From Yeosuana marina (GTDB taxonomy: Bacteria; Bacteroidota; Bacteroidia; Flavobacteriales; Flavobacteriaceae), in assembly GCF_011762485.1 (NCBI RefSeq), contig NZ_JAAKGI010000046.1:155476-219475 (forward strand): a stretch of DNA of 64,000 bases, in the 5' to 3' direction. Below, piece by piece: positions 47,549-56,875 of the stretch. Position 1 is the first letter of the stretch. Each line of letters begins with the position of its first letter. The notes beneath the pieces were generated by a model. The model was not told where the DNA came from, did not search any database, and was given only the letters and a program-made list of their open reading frames with translations. Position numbers and translations under genes: made by a program.

Positions 47549-47857
47549 TTACATAAATGAACAATCTACAATATCCGAAATAATGTGAATAACCAACCCT
47601 AAACCTATCAGACGGGTTTTCTTAGGAAATAATAATAACACATAGATACCAATAGCAATATAAGAATGTAGCGGATGAAAATTGATGCTACATCTGTTAG
47701 GATCAAAAATTGGGTTTGCTAGTAGATGATCAACGTCTATTAAAATACCAGCTAGCATAATAAAGAAAGCTTTAACCCATATTTTTCTATACGCTAATAA
47801 TGCAACGATAAGAGGTAATAGTAGGTGACAACCATAATGAGCAATAGTTTGAATCAT
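47549..47857 (-). CDS. DUF6122 family small membrane protein
   Basis: A 102-residue protein with three or four hydrophobic helices and conserved His/Asp words: MIQTIAHYGCHLLLPLI, GILIDVDHLLANPIFDP, NFHPLHSYIAI and HIISDIVDC. The D-x-D-H and H-P-L-H pattern resembles YdjM-like membrane metal-dependent hydrolases. It overlaps wbqC by 4 bases. Confidence 0.82.
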   Translation of the reverse strand: MIQTIAHYGCHLLLPLIVALLAYRKIWVKAFFIMLAGILIDVDHLLANPIFDPNRCSINFHPLHSYIAIGIYVLLLFPKKTRLIGLGLVIHIISDIVDCSFM

Positions 47858-48477
47858 TCGATTGCTTTTAAGGTTTGAGATTCTAAATAACTCAATGCGT
47901 TTGGTCCTTCATTAAAAAGTAAGTCTAAAATACTTAAGTTGTTTATAAAACCATGTTTATTTGAAAATACTTGCGTGTATGGCTCAAATTGAGGGTCTTT
48001 AGTTTTAGCATTCACCAAAAATCTAAAATCTGTTTTATCTTCAATAATTTTTTGGTAACTCTTAGTCATTGAAATATTTATATCAAGTTGCAAACAATCA
48101 CAAATCACTTCAAAACATTTCAAATTGAAGTCTAAAATATAATCGGTTTTTGAGGTGAATAATGGCTCCAATTCATCTTTATAAAATTCAAAAAAAGGTG
48201 ATGTGTTATATGCTGATATTAATGATTTCCAATGTAAATCCTGCCAAGGTGTGGCTTGCGATATTTTCACATCACGGTATTTCTGACGTTTTTTTTGCGT
48301 GTGAATTACAGGAATATTAAGCAACAGTTTTCCATTGGCTGCATAAATATAGGTTCGGTTCCTATACGTTTGCTTTAAAAAGTTATCATCCATTTCAAAC
48401 GTAACTCTTTCAGCATTTACTATAGCTACAAAATGAGCAATATTCGGAAAGTATGTTGGGTGTAATATAATGTTCAT
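47854..48477 (-). CDS. WbqC family protein
   Basis: A 207-residue protein of the WbqC family, found in surface-polysaccharide and other clusters. Recognisable words: HPTYFPNIAHFVAIVNAERV, QTYRNRTYIYAANG, LLLNIPVIHT and DLHWKSLISAYNTSPFFEFY. Biochemical role unknown. Its ATG overlaps the TGA of a truncated S23 mini-ORF (ATGA). Confidence 0.9.
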   Translation of the reverse strand: MNIILHPTYFPNIAHFVAIVNAERVTFEMDDNFLKQTYRNRTYIYAANGKLLLNIPVIHTQKKRQKYRDVKISQATPWQDLHWKSLISAYNTSPFFEFYKDELEPLFTSKTDYILDFNLKCFEVICDCLQLDINISMTKSYQKIIEDKTDFRFLVNAKTKDPQFEPYTQVFSNKHGFINNLSILDLLFNEGPNALSYLESQTLKAIE

Positions 48478-48587
48478 TTGTTGATGCGTTTATTTGATAA
48501 TTTCTTAACGCATTCGATATAAATATTTTTTGAAAGTGATTTTGCTTCAATCCAAACATCTAACTTTTCAAAGCTATAAGTGTACAT
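48474..48587 (-). pseudogene. Truncated S23 four-helix-bundle ORF between lepB and wbqC
   Basis: A 37-codon ORF starts MYTYSFEKLDVWIEAKSLSK and ends at a TGA that overlaps the wbqC ATG. The start SFEKLDVW-x-x-AK-x-L-x-K-x-IY is the first helix of S23/IVS proteins; the remaining three helices are missing. It begins 21 bases after the lepB stop. It may be a decayed remnant kept for translational coupling, or a real short peptide. It is too short to call with certainty. Confidence 0.6.
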
Positions 48588-48608
48588 ATCAAATTACCGA
48601 ATAACAAA

Positions 48609-50156
48609 TCAACTGTTTTTCTTGCGTTTTCTCCATTTGTTATAGCCCGTCCAACCAAACAAAACAACTAAAAATGGAATAAAATAAGAGACTGGTTGCC
48701 CACTGCCACCAACGGTTGTAAATAGTCTGTCCCATCTTATTTTATCAAAACCTTTTGCATTGCTATCCCAGCTCATCCAAATAAAAACGGGTTTACCTAC
48801 AACATGATCAAATGGTACAAAACCCCAAACTCTAGCATCTTGTGAGTTGTGACGGTTATCACCCATCATCCAATAATAATCTTGTTTAAAAGTATAGGTA
48901 GTGGCGACTTTACCATTTATTAAAATTTGGTTGCCCTGAACTTTTAAGGTATTGCCTTCATAAGCTGTGATAACACGCTTGTAAAGCGGTAATACATTTA
49001 AATTAATGTCAATAGTTTTTCCGGCCTGCGGGATATAAAGCGGCCCAAAGAAATCATTATTCCAATTGTAATCAGGATTGTTAGGAAAAATACCAGCATC
49101 TCTTTTTCCTTTTTCATCCTTTAAGGGCGTAATGCTTTTTACATTTGGGTGATTTTTAAACAACGCTAAAGCTTCATCTGAAATAGCAGGAAAATAGCAC
49201 ACAGATCGATCTTGATTGTACTGTGGAAAATCGGTAATATCATATCGGTTTGCCAGTTGATAAGTATTAAAAGGACCATTATTGGTCTCAACCATATAAG
49301 AAAACTGTAGTTTTGCTCTCTTAGGTAATACATTTTGTTTTCCGTTGATAAAAACAAACCCATTTCTTACCTCAAGTGAGTCTCCAGGAAGTCCAACACA
49401 ACGTTTTACATAATTAGTTTTTTTATCAATTGGCTTGTAATAAAATTTATCGGTATGCCTCATGTCTAACATGGTATCTACTGGCCAGTTGAAAACCACA
49501 ATGTCATTATGTTTTATTTTTTGAAATCCAGGAATTCTCATATATGGCAGTTCATACTTTGCTAAATAGGATTTCTTTTTAAGAATAGGAATCGTGTCGT
49601 GAACCATTGGTGCCGCAATAGTTGTCATTGGAATTCTAGCTCCATAATTGACTTTGCTAACAAAAAGAAAATCTCCAACCAATAATGTTTTTTCTAATGA
49701 GGATGTTGGAATGGTAAAGGGTTGAATAAAATAAGTGTGAACGATTGTAGCGGCTACAATAGCAAATAAAATAGAACTTACCCAATCCCCTAAACCAGTG
49801 CGTGGTTGTAGGCTTCTGTCTTCAATATATTTGATGTCTGCAGCATAATTTAAATAGTAATTGTAAAAACCGAGAGTAACAACTTCTAAAATGGTGTCTG
49901 CATTTGAATTTTTGCCGAAACTTCTGGCAGTTTCAACCCAAACCACAGCAAACATAATAAGGTTAACAATAGGAAGAAATAATAAAATAGTCCACCACCA
50001 AGGTCTGTTAATTATTTTCATTAAAATAACCGCATTGTAAACAGGAACAAAGGCTTCCCATGCTTGTCTGCTAGCTTTTATATATAATTTCCAGGTTCCT
50101 AAACCATGAATTCCTTGAACAATCAAGAAAAATATAAACCATTGCATTAGTGTCAT
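48609..50156 (-). CDS. lepB: Signal peptidase I
   Basis: A 515-residue leader peptidase. An N-terminal membrane domain (1-110, DUF5684-like with several helices) precedes the catalytic part. The nucleophile is Ser153 in IPTSSLEKTL and the general base Lys251 in NYVKRCVGLPGD; GDNRHNSQDARVWGFVP is the conserved box near 430. The extra periplasmic insert (about 260-410) and N-terminal helices are usual for Bacteroidota. It cleaves Sec signal peptides. Confidence 0.95.
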   Translation of the reverse strand: MTLMQWFIFFLIVQGIHGLGTWKLYIKASRQAWEAFVPVYNAVILMKIINRPWWWTILLFLPIVNLIMFAVVWVETARSFGKNSNADTILEVVTLGFYNYYLNYAADIKYIEDRSLQPRTGLGDWVSSILFAIVAATIVHTYFIQPFTIPTSSLEKTLLVGDFLFVSKVNYGARIPMTTIAAPMVHDTIPILKKKSYLAKYELPYMRIPGFQKIKHNDIVVFNWPVDTMLDMRHTDKFYYKPIDKKTNYVKRCVGLPGDSLEVRNGFVFINGKQNVLPKRAKLQFSYMVETNNGPFNTYQLANRYDITDFPQYNQDRSVCYFPAISDEALALFKNHPNVKSITPLKDEKGKRDAGIFPNNPDYNWNNDFFGPLYIPQAGKTIDINLNVLPLYKRVITAYEGNTLKVQGNQILINGKVATTYTFKQDYYWMMGDNRHNSQDARVWGFVPFDHVVGKPVFIWMSWDSNAKGFDKIRWDRLFTTVGGSGQPVSYFIPFLVVLFGWTGYNKWRKRKKNS

Positions 50157-50220
50157 AATTATAATTTTTTATTGTTTGTTAGTGGTTAATTCTTTTTTAA
50201 TGTTACTCTATTTAATAGTA

Positions 50221-50925
50221 TTAACCAATATTTAACACATCGTTCATTGAAAAAACACCTGTTTTTCCAACAAGCCATTCTGCTGCAATCACAGCGCCAA
50301 GAGCAAAACCTTGTCTATTATGAGCTTTATGTTCAATAGTAATCGTGTCTACATCACTTTCATAAGAAATAGTATGTGTACCAGGAACATCTTCTATACG
50401 CTTTGCAGTAATTGGAATGGTATTCTCTTTGTTTTCGTCTAGTTTCCAACTGGTATAGCTTGAATGTTCAGTAATAATATCATTTGCTAAGGTAATGGCA
50501 GTTCCACTTGGAGCATCTAATTTCTGTGTGTGATGAATTTCTTCTAAACTTACTTGGTATTGTTTAAGGTTACTCATCATTTTGGCTAGAGTTTTATTTA
50601 ATTCAAAAAAGATATTAACTCCTAAACTAAAGTTTGACGCATATATAAAACCACCCTGTTTTTCATTGCAAAGAGCAACTGCGTTGTCATAATCTTGTAG
50701 CCAGCCAGTTGTTCCTGAAACTACTGGAACATTATTATTGATGCAATTTGAAATATTTTTGAAAGCTACAGCAGGAATACTAAAATCTATTGCTATATCT
50801 ACCTTGGTAATATCGTAGTTGTTATCGTCTTTATCAACGGTAAGAACAATGTTGTGCCCACGTTTTATGGCTATTTTCTCTATAGTTTTACCCATTTTTC
50901 CATAACCCAATAATGCAATATTCAT
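50221..50925 (-). CDS. dapB: 4-hydroxy-tetrahydrodipicolinate reductase
   Basis: A 234-residue enzyme of the lysine/diaminopimelate pathway. Nucleotide motif GYGKMGKTIE at the N-terminus, VVSGTTGWL, SNFSLGVNIFFELN, and the catalytic EIHHTQKLDAPSGTA with His-His and Lys. It supplies meso-DAP for peptidoglycan. It lies between DUF5683 and lepB in the same direction. Confidence 0.95.
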   Translation of the reverse strand: MNIALLGYGKMGKTIEKIAIKRGHNIVLTVDKDDNNYDITKVDIAIDFSIPAVAFKNISNCINNNVPVVSGTTGWLQDYDNAVALCNEKQGGFIYASNFSLGVNIFFELNKTLAKMMSNLKQYQVSLEEIHHTQKLDAPSGTAITLANDIITEHSSYTSWKLDENKENTIPITAKRIEDVPGTHTISYESDVDTITIEHKAHNRQGFALGAVIAAEWLVGKTGVFSMNDVLNIG

Positions 50926-50961
50926 GTGTTGTTTTTATTAATTTTTAAAGCTTGGTTGTAA

Positions 50962-51543
50962 TTAAAACTTAAAGTTTAAAGTTAATCCAAGGTTACTTTT
51001 TCTATCAATTTCATTATACTTAAAATGAGGCGATAATGTTAAATTTTCATCTACATTATATTGAAGTAAATGTGCATCTACATTAGCGTCAATAATATTA
51101 AGCGCATAAATACCAATAGTGACCAAAAGAGCCACTTCTTTGTTTTTCCTATAAAATTTTTGTGCACGCTGCAATCCATCTAGCGTTACTCTGCCATTAA
51201 ACTCGTCATCACTAAAGCCAGCAAGTCTTCTTTTGTAAGCATCTCTATATCTGTCGTAATCTTTTTTGTTGGTAACATAAAAGTAAATTCCCGTACCTAA
51301 AGCACCATAAACTAAGGGGATTTTCCAATATTTTTTATTGTAAGCCTGACCAAGACCAGGCAGAACAGCAGAATAAAATGCTGCCTTTGCTGGAGATAAG
51401 GGGTCAATGGGATCTCTAACTTCAATAGTATCAGCAGCTTTTAAGGGGTTTTGTATGTTATTTTTTGTGTCGTCATTTTGAGACATCATAGAAAAACAAA
51501 ACAAAAAGAGAACTGCATTTACTATTAAGAATTTACTTGGCAC
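50962..51543 (-). CDS. DUF5683 domain protein
   Basis: A 193-residue protein with a signal peptide (1-21) and two hydrophobic segments. LSPAKAAFYSAVLPGLGQAYNKKYWKIPLVYGALG is the DUF5683 core. It ends in beta-strand-like LGLTLNFKF, suggesting an envelope location. Function unknown. It overlaps parB by 11 bases, a conserved position in flavobacteria. Confidence 0.88.
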   Translation of the reverse strand: MPSKFLIVNAVLFLFCFSMMSQNDDTKNNIQNPLKAADTIEVRDPIDPLSPAKAAFYSAVLPGLGQAYNKKYWKIPLVYGALGTGIYFYVTNKKDYDRYRDAYKRRLAGFSDDEFNGRVTLDGLQRAQKFYRKNKEVALLVTIGIYALNIIDANVDAHLLQYNVDENLTLSPHFKYNEIDRKSNLGLTLNFKF

Positions 51544-52447
51544 GTTCTACTAATTTTTTTAGACGGTTAAAATCTTCTTCTGAATGAAAAGGAATTGTTA
51601 TTTTTCCTTTTCCGTTTTTAGAAACTTTAACGTCGATTTTATGCCCAAAGTATTCAGAAAATTCTTTTACACCAGTTTTTATGTATTCTGGAGTTTCAGT
51701 AGTAGATTCTTTTTTTGCAGGAACCTTTGATTCGTTTTCTGCGCTATTGTAGTTTCTTACAAGCTCTTCCGTGTCTCTTACAGATAACTTGTTTGAAAGT
51801 ATTTTTTCGTAAATATCAAGTTGAGCCGATTGGTCTTCAATAGTTATAATGGCGCGCCCGTGTCCCATTGAAATAAACCCGTCACGCATACCTGTTTGAA
51901 TAATTGGATCTAGTTTTAATAACCTTAAATAGTTTGCAATGGTAGAACGTTTTTTACCAACACGTTCACTCATTTGTTCTTGAGTAAGGTTGATTTCATC
52001 AATTAAACGCTGATAGGATAACGCAATTTCTATAGGATCTAAATCTTGACGTTGAATATTTTCAACCAAGGCCATTTCTAATGATTCTTGGTCGTTAGCT
52101 ATTCGAATATACGCAGGAATAACTTCTAAGCCTATAAGTTTAGAGGCTCTATAACGGCGTTCACCTGAAACTAATTGGTAGCTGTTAAATCCTAACTTTC
52201 TAACGGTTATAGGTTGTATAACACCTAATTCTCTAATAGATGATGCTAATTCACGCAGTGTTTCTTCGTTAAAATTAGTTCTGGGTTGAAAAGGATTTAC
52301 TTCAATAGAATCAATATCCAATTCAACAATATTACCAATAACTTTATCGGCATTTTTATCTTGCACCGATTGAATATCGTTACTAGGATCTTTTAAAAGT
52401 GCTGATAAGCCTCTACCTAAAGCCTGTTTCTTTGTTGCTTTAGCCAT
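51533..52447 (-). CDS. parB: Chromosome-partitioning protein ParB
   Basis: A 304-residue centromere-binding CTPase. The CTP-binding box is LVSGERRYRASKLIGL; VNPFQPRTNFNEETLRELA begins the Srx-like fold, and the helix-turn-helix is at about 150-180 (TQEQMSERVGKKRSTIANYLRLL). The C-terminal dimer domain follows an acidic linker. I see no convincing parS site in the window. parA lies 3 bases upstream. Confidence 0.96.
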   Translation of the reverse strand: MAKATKKQALGRGLSALLKDPSNDIQSVQDKNADKVIGNIVELDIDSIEVNPFQPRTNFNEETLRELASSIRELGVIQPITVRKLGFNSYQLVSGERRYRASKLIGLEVIPAYIRIANDQESLEMALVENIQRQDLDPIEIALSYQRLIDEINLTQEQMSERVGKKRSTIANYLRLLKLDPIIQTGMRDGFISMGHGRAIITIEDQSAQLDIYEKILSNKLSVRDTEELVRNYNSAENESKVPAKKESTTETPEYIKTGVKEFSEYFGHKIDVKVSKNGKGKITIPFHSEEDFNRLKKLVERAK

Positions 52448-52450
52448 AAT

Positions 52451-53215
52451 TTAAACGTTTTTATTGATAATTTCTTTTGCCAAACTTAAGTAATTTGCCG
52501 CACCTTTACTACTGGCGTCATATTTAATTATGTTTTCACCGTAGCTAGGCGCTTCACTTAAGCGAACATTACGCTGTATGATAGTTTGAAAAACCATATT
52601 GTTAAAGTGGTGTTGTACTTCTTCGACAACTTGGTTTGATAATCGTAATCTTGCATCATACATAGTAAGTAATAAGCCTTCAATATCTAGCTCGGGGTTA
52701 TGAATTTTTTGAACACTTTTTATGGTGTTTAAAAGTTTTCCAAGACCTTCTAAAGCAAAGTACTCACATTGAATTGGGATAATAACCGCATCAGCAGCTG
52801 TTAATGCATTAAGAGTTAATAATCCAAGAGAAGGCGCACAATCTATTAAAATAAAATCATAGTCGTTTTTAATATCTTGTAAGGCTTTTTTTAACATGTA
52901 TTCGCGTTTGTCTTTATCAACTAGCTCTATTTCAATAGCAACTAAGTCAATATGAGACGGAATAATATCTAAATTTGGAGTATCAGTTTTTATAATAGCT
53001 TCTCTTGCTGTATGAGAATGCTCTAAAAGTTGGTAGGTTCCTAATTCAACAGTTTCAACATTAATTCCTAATCCAGATGTTGCATTTGCTTGAGGGTCAG
53101 CATCTATAAGTAACACTTTTTTTTCAAGAACTCCTAATGAAGCAGCTAAATTTATAGACGTTGTTGTTTTTCCTACACCGCCTTTTTGATTAGCAATTGC
53201 AATGATTTTACCCAT
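52451..53215 (-). CDS. parA: Chromosome-partitioning ATPase ParA (Soj)
   Basis: A 254-residue deviant-Walker ATPase. KGGVGKT at 11-17 is the P-loop with the signature Lys; DADPQAN and IDCAPSLGLLTLNAL follow. It moves ParB-parS complexes over the nucleoid. The gene leads the parA-parB-DUF5683-dapB-lepB run. Confidence 0.96.
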   Translation of the reverse strand: MGKIIAIANQKGGVGKTTTSINLAASLGVLEKKVLLIDADPQANATSGLGINVETVELGTYQLLEHSHTAREAIIKTDTPNLDIIPSHIDLVAIEIELVDKDKREYMLKKALQDIKNDYDFILIDCAPSLGLLTLNALTAADAVIIPIQCEYFALEGLGKLLNTIKSVQKIHNPELDIEGLLLTMYDARLRLSNQVVEEVQHHFNNMVFQTIIQRNVRLSEAPSYGENIIKYDASSKGAANYLSLAKEIINKNV

Positions 53216-53436
53216 TAATGATTTGGTTTTATGAACGGTAAAAATACAATTATTTATGACTAATAAAAACCCTATTTGTTAACACTTGTCTAAATTTTTT
53301 GTTACAAATAATAGTTTTAGAAAGGTTAAATAAAAAAATTAAAGAATTTATATTTTACAGTAGTCACATAAAATCCATCTTTGTAGTAAATAAAATAGAT
53401 ACCTTAATTGAATTTTTGAGTTTTTAAAAATTAGTG

Positions 53437-54033
53437 TTACTTAGTAGTAGATTCTGGTTTGGAAAAATCAACATCAAAAAGTTTAGCATAATATAAGTCA
53501 AAAGCTACATAACAAGCTAAAGCTTTGTCATTAATTACTGCATTGTAATTTGAAGCTATAGGAGCACTGAATAATTTGGCACTCATGCTATTAGTTGTTA
53601 ACAGTGCATTTAAAGTGGTTTTTAAATCGGCGCTTTTTACGTTTTTAGAAATACAATCCATTAATTTACCGTGATAATTTAAATGAGTGGCTGTATTGTT
53701 TGTTTCCCATAAGTCTGTATCATTTTTAATAGCTTCAAATACTTTTAGTGAGTGCTCAGAAACAATTTTTTTATAATCTACTCTATTATAACTAGCTAGC
53801 CTCAAAAATCTTGAATAGCTAATACGTAAATTTGTTTTGTTGTCTTTTCCAAAAAAATTGAGAATATCTTTTTCAAAACTTAAAAGAGCCTCATTGTATA
53901 GTTTTGAATCTAAATTATTACACGGCAATGCTATTGGTTTGTCTGCAAATTTATAATCTGTAAAGGTTTCTTTTTTACAACTTATTAAAGTACATACAAA
54001 TAAAAATGTAGCGATGTAAATTTTTGTTTTCAT
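53437..54033 (-). CDS. Hypothetical lipoprotein
   Basis: A 198-residue lipoprotein (Cys19 in TLISC). The rest is mainly helical, with LPCNNLDSKLYNEALLSFEKDI and paired Cys (DCISK, ALACYVAF). I recognise no family. It lies 43 bases after the mutase small subunit in the same direction. Confidence 0.7.
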   Translation of the reverse strand: MKTKIYIATFLFVCTLISCKKETFTDYKFADKPIALPCNNLDSKLYNEALLSFEKDILNFFGKDNKTNLRISYSRFLRLASYNRVDYKKIVSEHSLKVFEAIKNDTDLWETNNTATHLNYHGKLMDCISKNVKSADLKTTLNALLTTNSMSAKLFSAPIASNYNAVINDKALACYVAFDLYYAKLFDVDFSKPESTTK

Positions 54034-54076
54034 GTGTTTATATTTATTGTTTTTAATTGAAAAACTTCGTCCACCT

Positions 54077-55447
54077 TTAACCTTCTTTTTTTAAGCGTTC
54101 TTGTTCTAATTTTTCTGTTAATCGTTTTTCTATAATCGGTTCTATAAGTGTTTTTCTTTGGTTTGTTTTTACAAAAGGGTATAATTCTAATTCATGTTTC
54201 ATACGGTCATTAGGGTTTGTATGTTTATTGCTTCCTAATATAATCTCTTTACCAGAATCAAACAATTCTTGTTCTTTTGCAGCACTTTCTTTTATTTTTC
54301 GTTGAATAGTTCCTTCTTTAAGTTGCTTAAGAAAACCGCCATTAGCCTCAATGTTTTTGAATAACTCCAATGATTTTTCAGCTAATTGATTTGTTAAGGT
54401 TTCAATATAGTAGGAGCCGTCTGAAGGATTATTAATTTTGTTGAAATAGCTTTCGTATTTTAAAATTAATAATTGATTACGCGCTATGCGCTCACTAAAT
54501 GCGTTGGTTTTATGATAAATAGCATCATAAGGCAAATTGCATACTATATTGGCGCCTCCTAATATAGCACTCATGCATTCTGTAGTAGTTCGCAACATAT
54601 TGGTGTTGTAATCATACAACGTTTTATTACGTTTAGATGGCGTTGCAAAAATTTGACAATCAGAATTAATTTGATATTCAGAACTTATCGTTTTCCAAAG
54701 TAGTCTCAGAGCTCTTAGTTTGGCTATCTCAAAAAAATAATTAGACCCTATCGCTACATTAAAGATTATCTGTAAAGATTCTCTTGTTTTGCTATCATTA
54801 TTATTTAGGTGGTTGAGATATTCATTAACGTGAGCTGCAGCATAAGCTAATTGTTGAACTATTGTTGAGCCGGCGTTTTGATATAATGAGACGTCAATGC
54901 TTATCGTGTTTGTTTGTTTTAAAATAGCATCTAGCTTCTCGTGATCTTCTTGTAAGGAGCTAAACCAATTGCCGTTTCTGGCAAGATTTCCAATAATATC
55001 GGTTTGGATATAGCTGTTTTCTTTGTTTAAAATAGTTGAAAACGAATTGATGTATGTTTCTGAAAGAAATTGCAATTCAAAAAACAGTGGAGTAGAAGCA
55101 GGGTTTAAATCATGTATTAAATCCTTGATAGAAACCGTGTCTGAAGGGATGATGAATTTGATACTTTCGGCCCCTCTTTCAATAGCTTTTAGAGCCTTTT
55201 TATTTGATTTTTTAACATCGGCAACAAATATGGTTTGACATATATGCCATTTAGAGGTTTCTGTCTGTATAGTTTTATTTAACTTCTTAAATTCATCGGG
55301 ATGATAGAAAGGTTTTACATCAATATCTTCGTTAGTTTTCCAAATAAGGGTGTTATTATAATCAGCTCCTCTAAGATCAAACTGTATTTGTTGTTTCCAT
55401 TGTTTCGAAGATATTGAATCAAATTCATCAAATAAAAAATCACTCAT
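54077..55447 (-). CDS. mutA: Methylmalonyl-CoA mutase small (beta) subunit
   Basis: A 456-residue homologue of the mutase TIM barrel without the B12-binding domain, the usual form of the small subunit. Words: WKQQIQFDLRGADYNNTLIWKT, IFATPSKRNKTLYDYNTNMLRTTTECMSAILGGAN, DGSYYIETLTNQLAEKSLELF and GGFLKQLKEGTIQRKI. It pairs with the large B12 subunit to interconvert methylmalonyl- and succinyl-CoA. The large subunit is not adjacent: parA follows after one lipoprotein gene. It overlaps divIC by 8 bases. Confidence 0.92.
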   Translation of the reverse strand: MSDFLFDEFDSISSKQWKQQIQFDLRGADYNNTLIWKTNEDIDVKPFYHPDEFKKLNKTIQTETSKWHICQTIFVADVKKSNKKALKAIERGAESIKFIIPSDTVSIKDLIHDLNPASTPLFFELQFLSETYINSFSTILNKENSYIQTDIIGNLARNGNWFSSLQEDHEKLDAILKQTNTISIDVSLYQNAGSTIVQQLAYAAAHVNEYLNHLNNNDSKTRESLQIIFNVAIGSNYFFEIAKLRALRLLWKTISSEYQINSDCQIFATPSKRNKTLYDYNTNMLRTTTECMSAILGGANIVCNLPYDAIYHKTNAFSERIARNQLLILKYESYFNKINNPSDGSYYIETLTNQLAEKSLELFKNIEANGGFLKQLKEGTIQRKIKESAAKEQELFDSGKEIILGSNKHTNPNDRMKHELELYPFVKTNQRKTLIEPIIEKRLTEKLEQERLKKEG

Positions 55448-55769
55448 TATTAGCTGTTTTTAAACTGTCTTCGTATTCAATAATAAATATTTCTTCGTTC
55501 TCACGTTTCATATAATATTCTTCACGAGCAAATTTCTCTAAGCCTTCTTTGGTACTTAACTTTTTAATTGTTTTATTATCTTTTTCAATTTCTTTTTGGT
55601 AGTAGTCTTTTTCAGCATTTAAATCATCAATATCAGAGTTTAATTCATGATGAATAAGCCATGAATTAGCATCAAAAAATAACATCCAAACGGTAAATAC
55701 TACTAGTACGAGTACAAACACATTTTTGAATGGTTTTAAAATTTTAAATTTTTTATTGAATATTGACAT
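55440..55769 (-). CDS. Septum formation initiator family protein (DivIC/FtsB)
   Basis: A 109-residue bitopic division protein. One transmembrane helix (about 15-33), then a coiled coil (about 38-75: DIDDLNAEKDYYQKEIEKDNK) and the conserved FAREEYYMKRENEEIF end. It acts with FtsL and FtsQ at the septum. It starts one base after the udk stop. Confidence 0.9.
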   Translation of the reverse strand: MSIFNKKFKILKPFKNVFVLVLVVFTVWMLFFDANSWLIHHELNSDIDDLNAEKDYYQKEIEKDNKTIKKLSTKEGLEKFAREEYYMKRENEEIFIIEYEDSLKTANNE

Positions 55770-56375
55770 TTAAAGTTTTTGTGTTATGATAGATCTAACA
55801 ATATCAATGGCTACCGTATTATGTTTATTGTTTGGTATAATAATATCGGCATATTCCTTCATAGGTTCAATAAACTGGTCATGCATTGGTTTTAGCGTTG
55901 TTTGATAGCGCATTAATACTTCATCAATATCTCTACCTCGTTCGGTAATATCACGTTTTAACCTTCTAATTAAGCGTTCGTCGGTATCAGCATGCACAAA
56001 TATTTTTATATCAAACATATCTCTCAATTCTGGGTTTGTTAGGATTAAGATACCTTCAACAATCATGACTTTCCTTGGGTGTGTTAATATAGTATCACCC
56101 GTTCTATTATGTTTAACGAAAGAATATACAGGTTGGTGCACAGCATGCCCATTTTTTAATTCTTTTAGGTGTTGCTCTAATAAATCAAAATCTATAGATC
56201 TTGGATGATCAAAATTTATTTTTATACGCTCATCATAACTTAAATGTGTAGTATCTTTATAATAAGAATCTTGAGAAATAACACCAACTTCACCTTCCGG
56301 AAGTTTTTTTATAATTTTGTTTACCACGGTTGTTTTACCGCATCCTGTTCCGCCAGCAATTCCTATAATTAGCAT
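55770..56375 (-). CDS. udk: Uridine kinase
   Basis: A 201-residue P-loop kinase that phosphorylates uridine and cytidine in salvage. Walker A is GGTGCGKTT at 8-16; SQDSYYKD, NFDHPRSIDFDLL and RRLKRDITERGRDIDEVLMRY are typical. It leads the udk-divIC-mutA unit and is preceded by a TAAATTTG promoter element. Confidence 0.95.
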   Translation of the reverse strand: MLIIGIAGGTGCGKTTVVNKIIKKLPEGEVGVISQDSYYKDTTHLSYDERIKINFDHPRSIDFDLLEQHLKELKNGHAVHQPVYSFVKHNRTGDTILTHPRKVMIVEGILILTNPELRDMFDIKIFVHADTDERLIRRLKRDITERGRDIDEVLMRYQTTLKPMHDQFIEPMKEYADIIIPNNKHNTVAIDIVRSIITQKL

Positions 56376-56398
56376 TAAAATTAGTTTTATGTGTTTTA

Positions 56399-56406
56399 CA
56401 AATTTA
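56399..56406 (-). promoter_or_regulatory. -7 element of udk
   Basis: TAAATTTG on the minus strand, 23 bases before the udk ATG. Confidence 0.55.
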
Positions 56407-56500
56407 ATATTATTTATTTGGAATAATTTTAAGGATAATGATAATTTATATTGTATTTGATAATGAAATTTTAAAAATGAAAAAATGACTTTTTTTTTAA

Positions 56501-56528
56501 TTTGTTAGAAAAGAAAATTATATATTTG
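56501..56528 (+). promoter_or_regulatory. tRNA-Pro promoter
   Basis: TTTG (56501-56504) and TATATTTG (56521-56528), 16 bases apart, precede the tRNA by 24 bases. Confidence 0.65.
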
Positions 56529-56552
56529 CCACCCGTTACATGATAACCAATT

Positions 56553-56627
56553 CGGGGTGTAGCGTAGCCCGGTTATCGCGCCGCGTTTGGGACGCGGAGG
56601 TCGCAGGTTCGAATCCTGCCACCCCGA
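56553..56627 (+). tRNA. tRNA-Pro (anticodon TGG)
   Basis: A complete cloverleaf: acceptor CGGGGTG/CACCCCG, D arm, anticodon stem CCGCG/CGCGG with loop TTTGGGA (anticodon TGG, reads CCA), a 5-base variable loop and T arm GCAGG-TTCGAAT-CCTGC. The 3' CCA is not encoded. It marks the start of the accessory region, as tRNA genes often do for integrative elements. Confidence 0.97.
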
Positions 56628-56651
56628 CAAAATAGTATATCAATCTATATC

Positions 56652-56688
56652 AAAAACCTGTTAATCGTATGATTTACAGGTTTTTGCA
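56652..56688 (+). terminator. tRNA-Pro terminator
   Basis: Stem AAAAACCTG / CAGGTTTTT extended by an inner AATC/GATT pairing, with T-run. Confidence 0.8.
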
Positions 56689-56875
56689 TTTTTAATGGTT
56701 TCATAAGAAATCAAAAAATACTGTTAAAAAAGTCAACAAATCGGATAACAAATTAATTTTTTAAAAAGTGTTGACCGAATTGTTAAAATTGAGCAATTAG
56801 TTGTTGGAATAAATGTATCTTTAAAGTGATTTGACTTTCGTCTGGTAGAAAACGTATTAACAAAAAGACGAAATC

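Noticed and set aside
51533..53436. parS centromere near parAB
   Set aside because: I looked for a GTTTCACGTGGAAC-like palindrome around and between the genes and saw none.
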